Assembly (NCBI GenBank): GCA_963576735.1
Contig: OY755197.1
Coordinates: 7,204,501-7,268,500, forward strand
DNA: 64,000 bases
From: Bedellia somnulentella
Taxonomy: Eukaryota; Arthropoda; Insecta; Lepidoptera; Bedelliidae
Reading direction: 5' to 3'
In this document: positions 63,412 to 64,000 of the stretch, in pieces
Numbering within the stretch: the stretch's first letter is position 1
Layout: every line of letters begins with the position of its first letter
The notes under the pieces: generated by a model
What the model was told of the DNA's origin: nothing
What the model saw: the letters and a program-made list of their open reading frames with translations, nothing else
Databases searched by the model: none
Program-made: the position numbers and the translations under genes

Positions 63412-63611
63412 GTAAGTTCATTTATGTATTTGACTTTTGAGTTTGTATTAGGGTTTTCTAATGTAGTTTTTATTTTAATTTGCGTAATCCGACAATAATT
63501 TAAGAGACAAAGTGACTACCATTTAAAATTAACACTTCGATGAAAAAATAATAAGTATTAAAAACTTAAGAAAAAAAACACATGCCATAATTTACAAATA
63601 AACAATAACAT

Positions 63612-63857
63612 AAACATAAACGTTCACGCCGAATATCCCCGAAGGGGTTGGCAGAGGTACCAATACTTCTGAACTCACATGGCAAGCGCCATCTAGTGTC
63701 CAGAGAAAGTACCCACGTTTTACTTAGACAGTGAACTCACGTAAAAGGGGCAGGCCTATCGCCGTTTTGTACAAATACACTGTCATATGACTAAGTACAA
63801 CTCAGTAATGTGGGTTTCCTCACGATGTTTTCCCTCACCGTAAACAACCATGATAAA
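63612..63857 (-). mobile_element. SINE-A, head missing
   Basis: ACATAAACGTTCACGCCG to CATGATAAATTA, inverted. It abuts an inverted SINE-C. Confidence 0.85.
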
Positions 63858-63865
63858 TTATATAT

Positions 63866-63962
63866 AAAGGAAAGAAAGAAAAATTTCGATACAGTCGGAA
63901 ATCGAACCCGCGACCTCGGGTATACGCCCCCGTCGCTCTGCCATTTGAGCTACCGTGTCTAT
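63866..63962 (-). mobile_element. SINE-C head
   Basis: GAAATCGAACCCGCGACCTC and CGCTCTGCCATTTGAGCTAC, the inverted B and A boxes. Confidence 0.78.
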
Positions 63963-64000
63963 GGTTTTTATTCTTTACTAGCTTTTTGCACGCGACTACG

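Overview
This window is eukaryotic nuclear DNA, most likely from a lepidopteran insect. It is AT-rich, its genes carry GT/AG introns, and it is packed with tRNA-derived SINEs, CATA/TATG-tailed short elements, MITEs and LINE 3' ends whose style I associate with moths and butterflies. The species cannot be named from the sequence. No bacterial or organellar features were seen.

One large host gene on the plus strand organises the window. I could splice 22 coding exons by hand from the ATG at 2992 to 63411. Every junction has GT/AG borders and the phases agree throughout. They give about 1,065 codons, and the gene runs past the right edge. The protein is a STAND-type NTPase of the NACHT and WD-repeat family (NWD1/NWD2 type). 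It has an N-terminal DUF4062-like SSTFTD domain (exons 1-4), a linker (exons 5-8), a NACHT domain with P-loop GEGGCGKT (exons 9-10) and Walker B LLLFMD (exon 11), a helical region (exons 12-19), and the start of a WD40 region (exons 20-22). Exon 1 is 11.4 kb from exon 2, and exon 3 is 14.4 kb from exon 4.

The introns hold almost everything else. Intron 1 (3095-14447) has an older unclassified repeat with foldback MITEs, an almost intact Ty3/gypsy LTR retrotransposon (5784-10448) with a canonical -1 frameshift site, and a complex terminal-inverted-repeat element (11314-13123). Intron 2 holds SINEs and a MITE. Intron 3 (21341-35756) holds a GC-rich palindromic MITE, a hAT element with a perfect 8-bp target duplication, a minisatellite made from a LINE tail, a small two-exon Myb/SANT-like gene (27862-28743), and a 5'-truncated APE/RT/RNase H LINE on the minus strand (29922-33483). 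Intron 15 (51059-57084) contains a near full-length two-ORF LINE on the minus strand, broken by a few point lesions. Intron 18 (59391-61374) contains two decayed tandem copies of exon 19.

Three short repeat families dominate. 'SINE-A' is tRNA-derived, about 350 bp, with a TTATG-type tail. 'SINE-B' is about 250 bp with a (TATG)n tail, and about 44 copies or fragments were counted by eye. 'SINE-C' has a tRNA-like head with a pairable acceptor stem. SINE-B shares its last bases (GTGAGTATATGTATG) with the 3' end of a LINE family also present here, which suggests it is mobilised by that LINE. Several nested insertions with target-site duplications order the events in time.

I found no clear new multi-gene system. 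The most unusual structures are the triplicated exon 19, a SINE insertion that duplicated a splice donor, an exon that reads in frame into a LINE tail, and the LINE-tail minisatellite.
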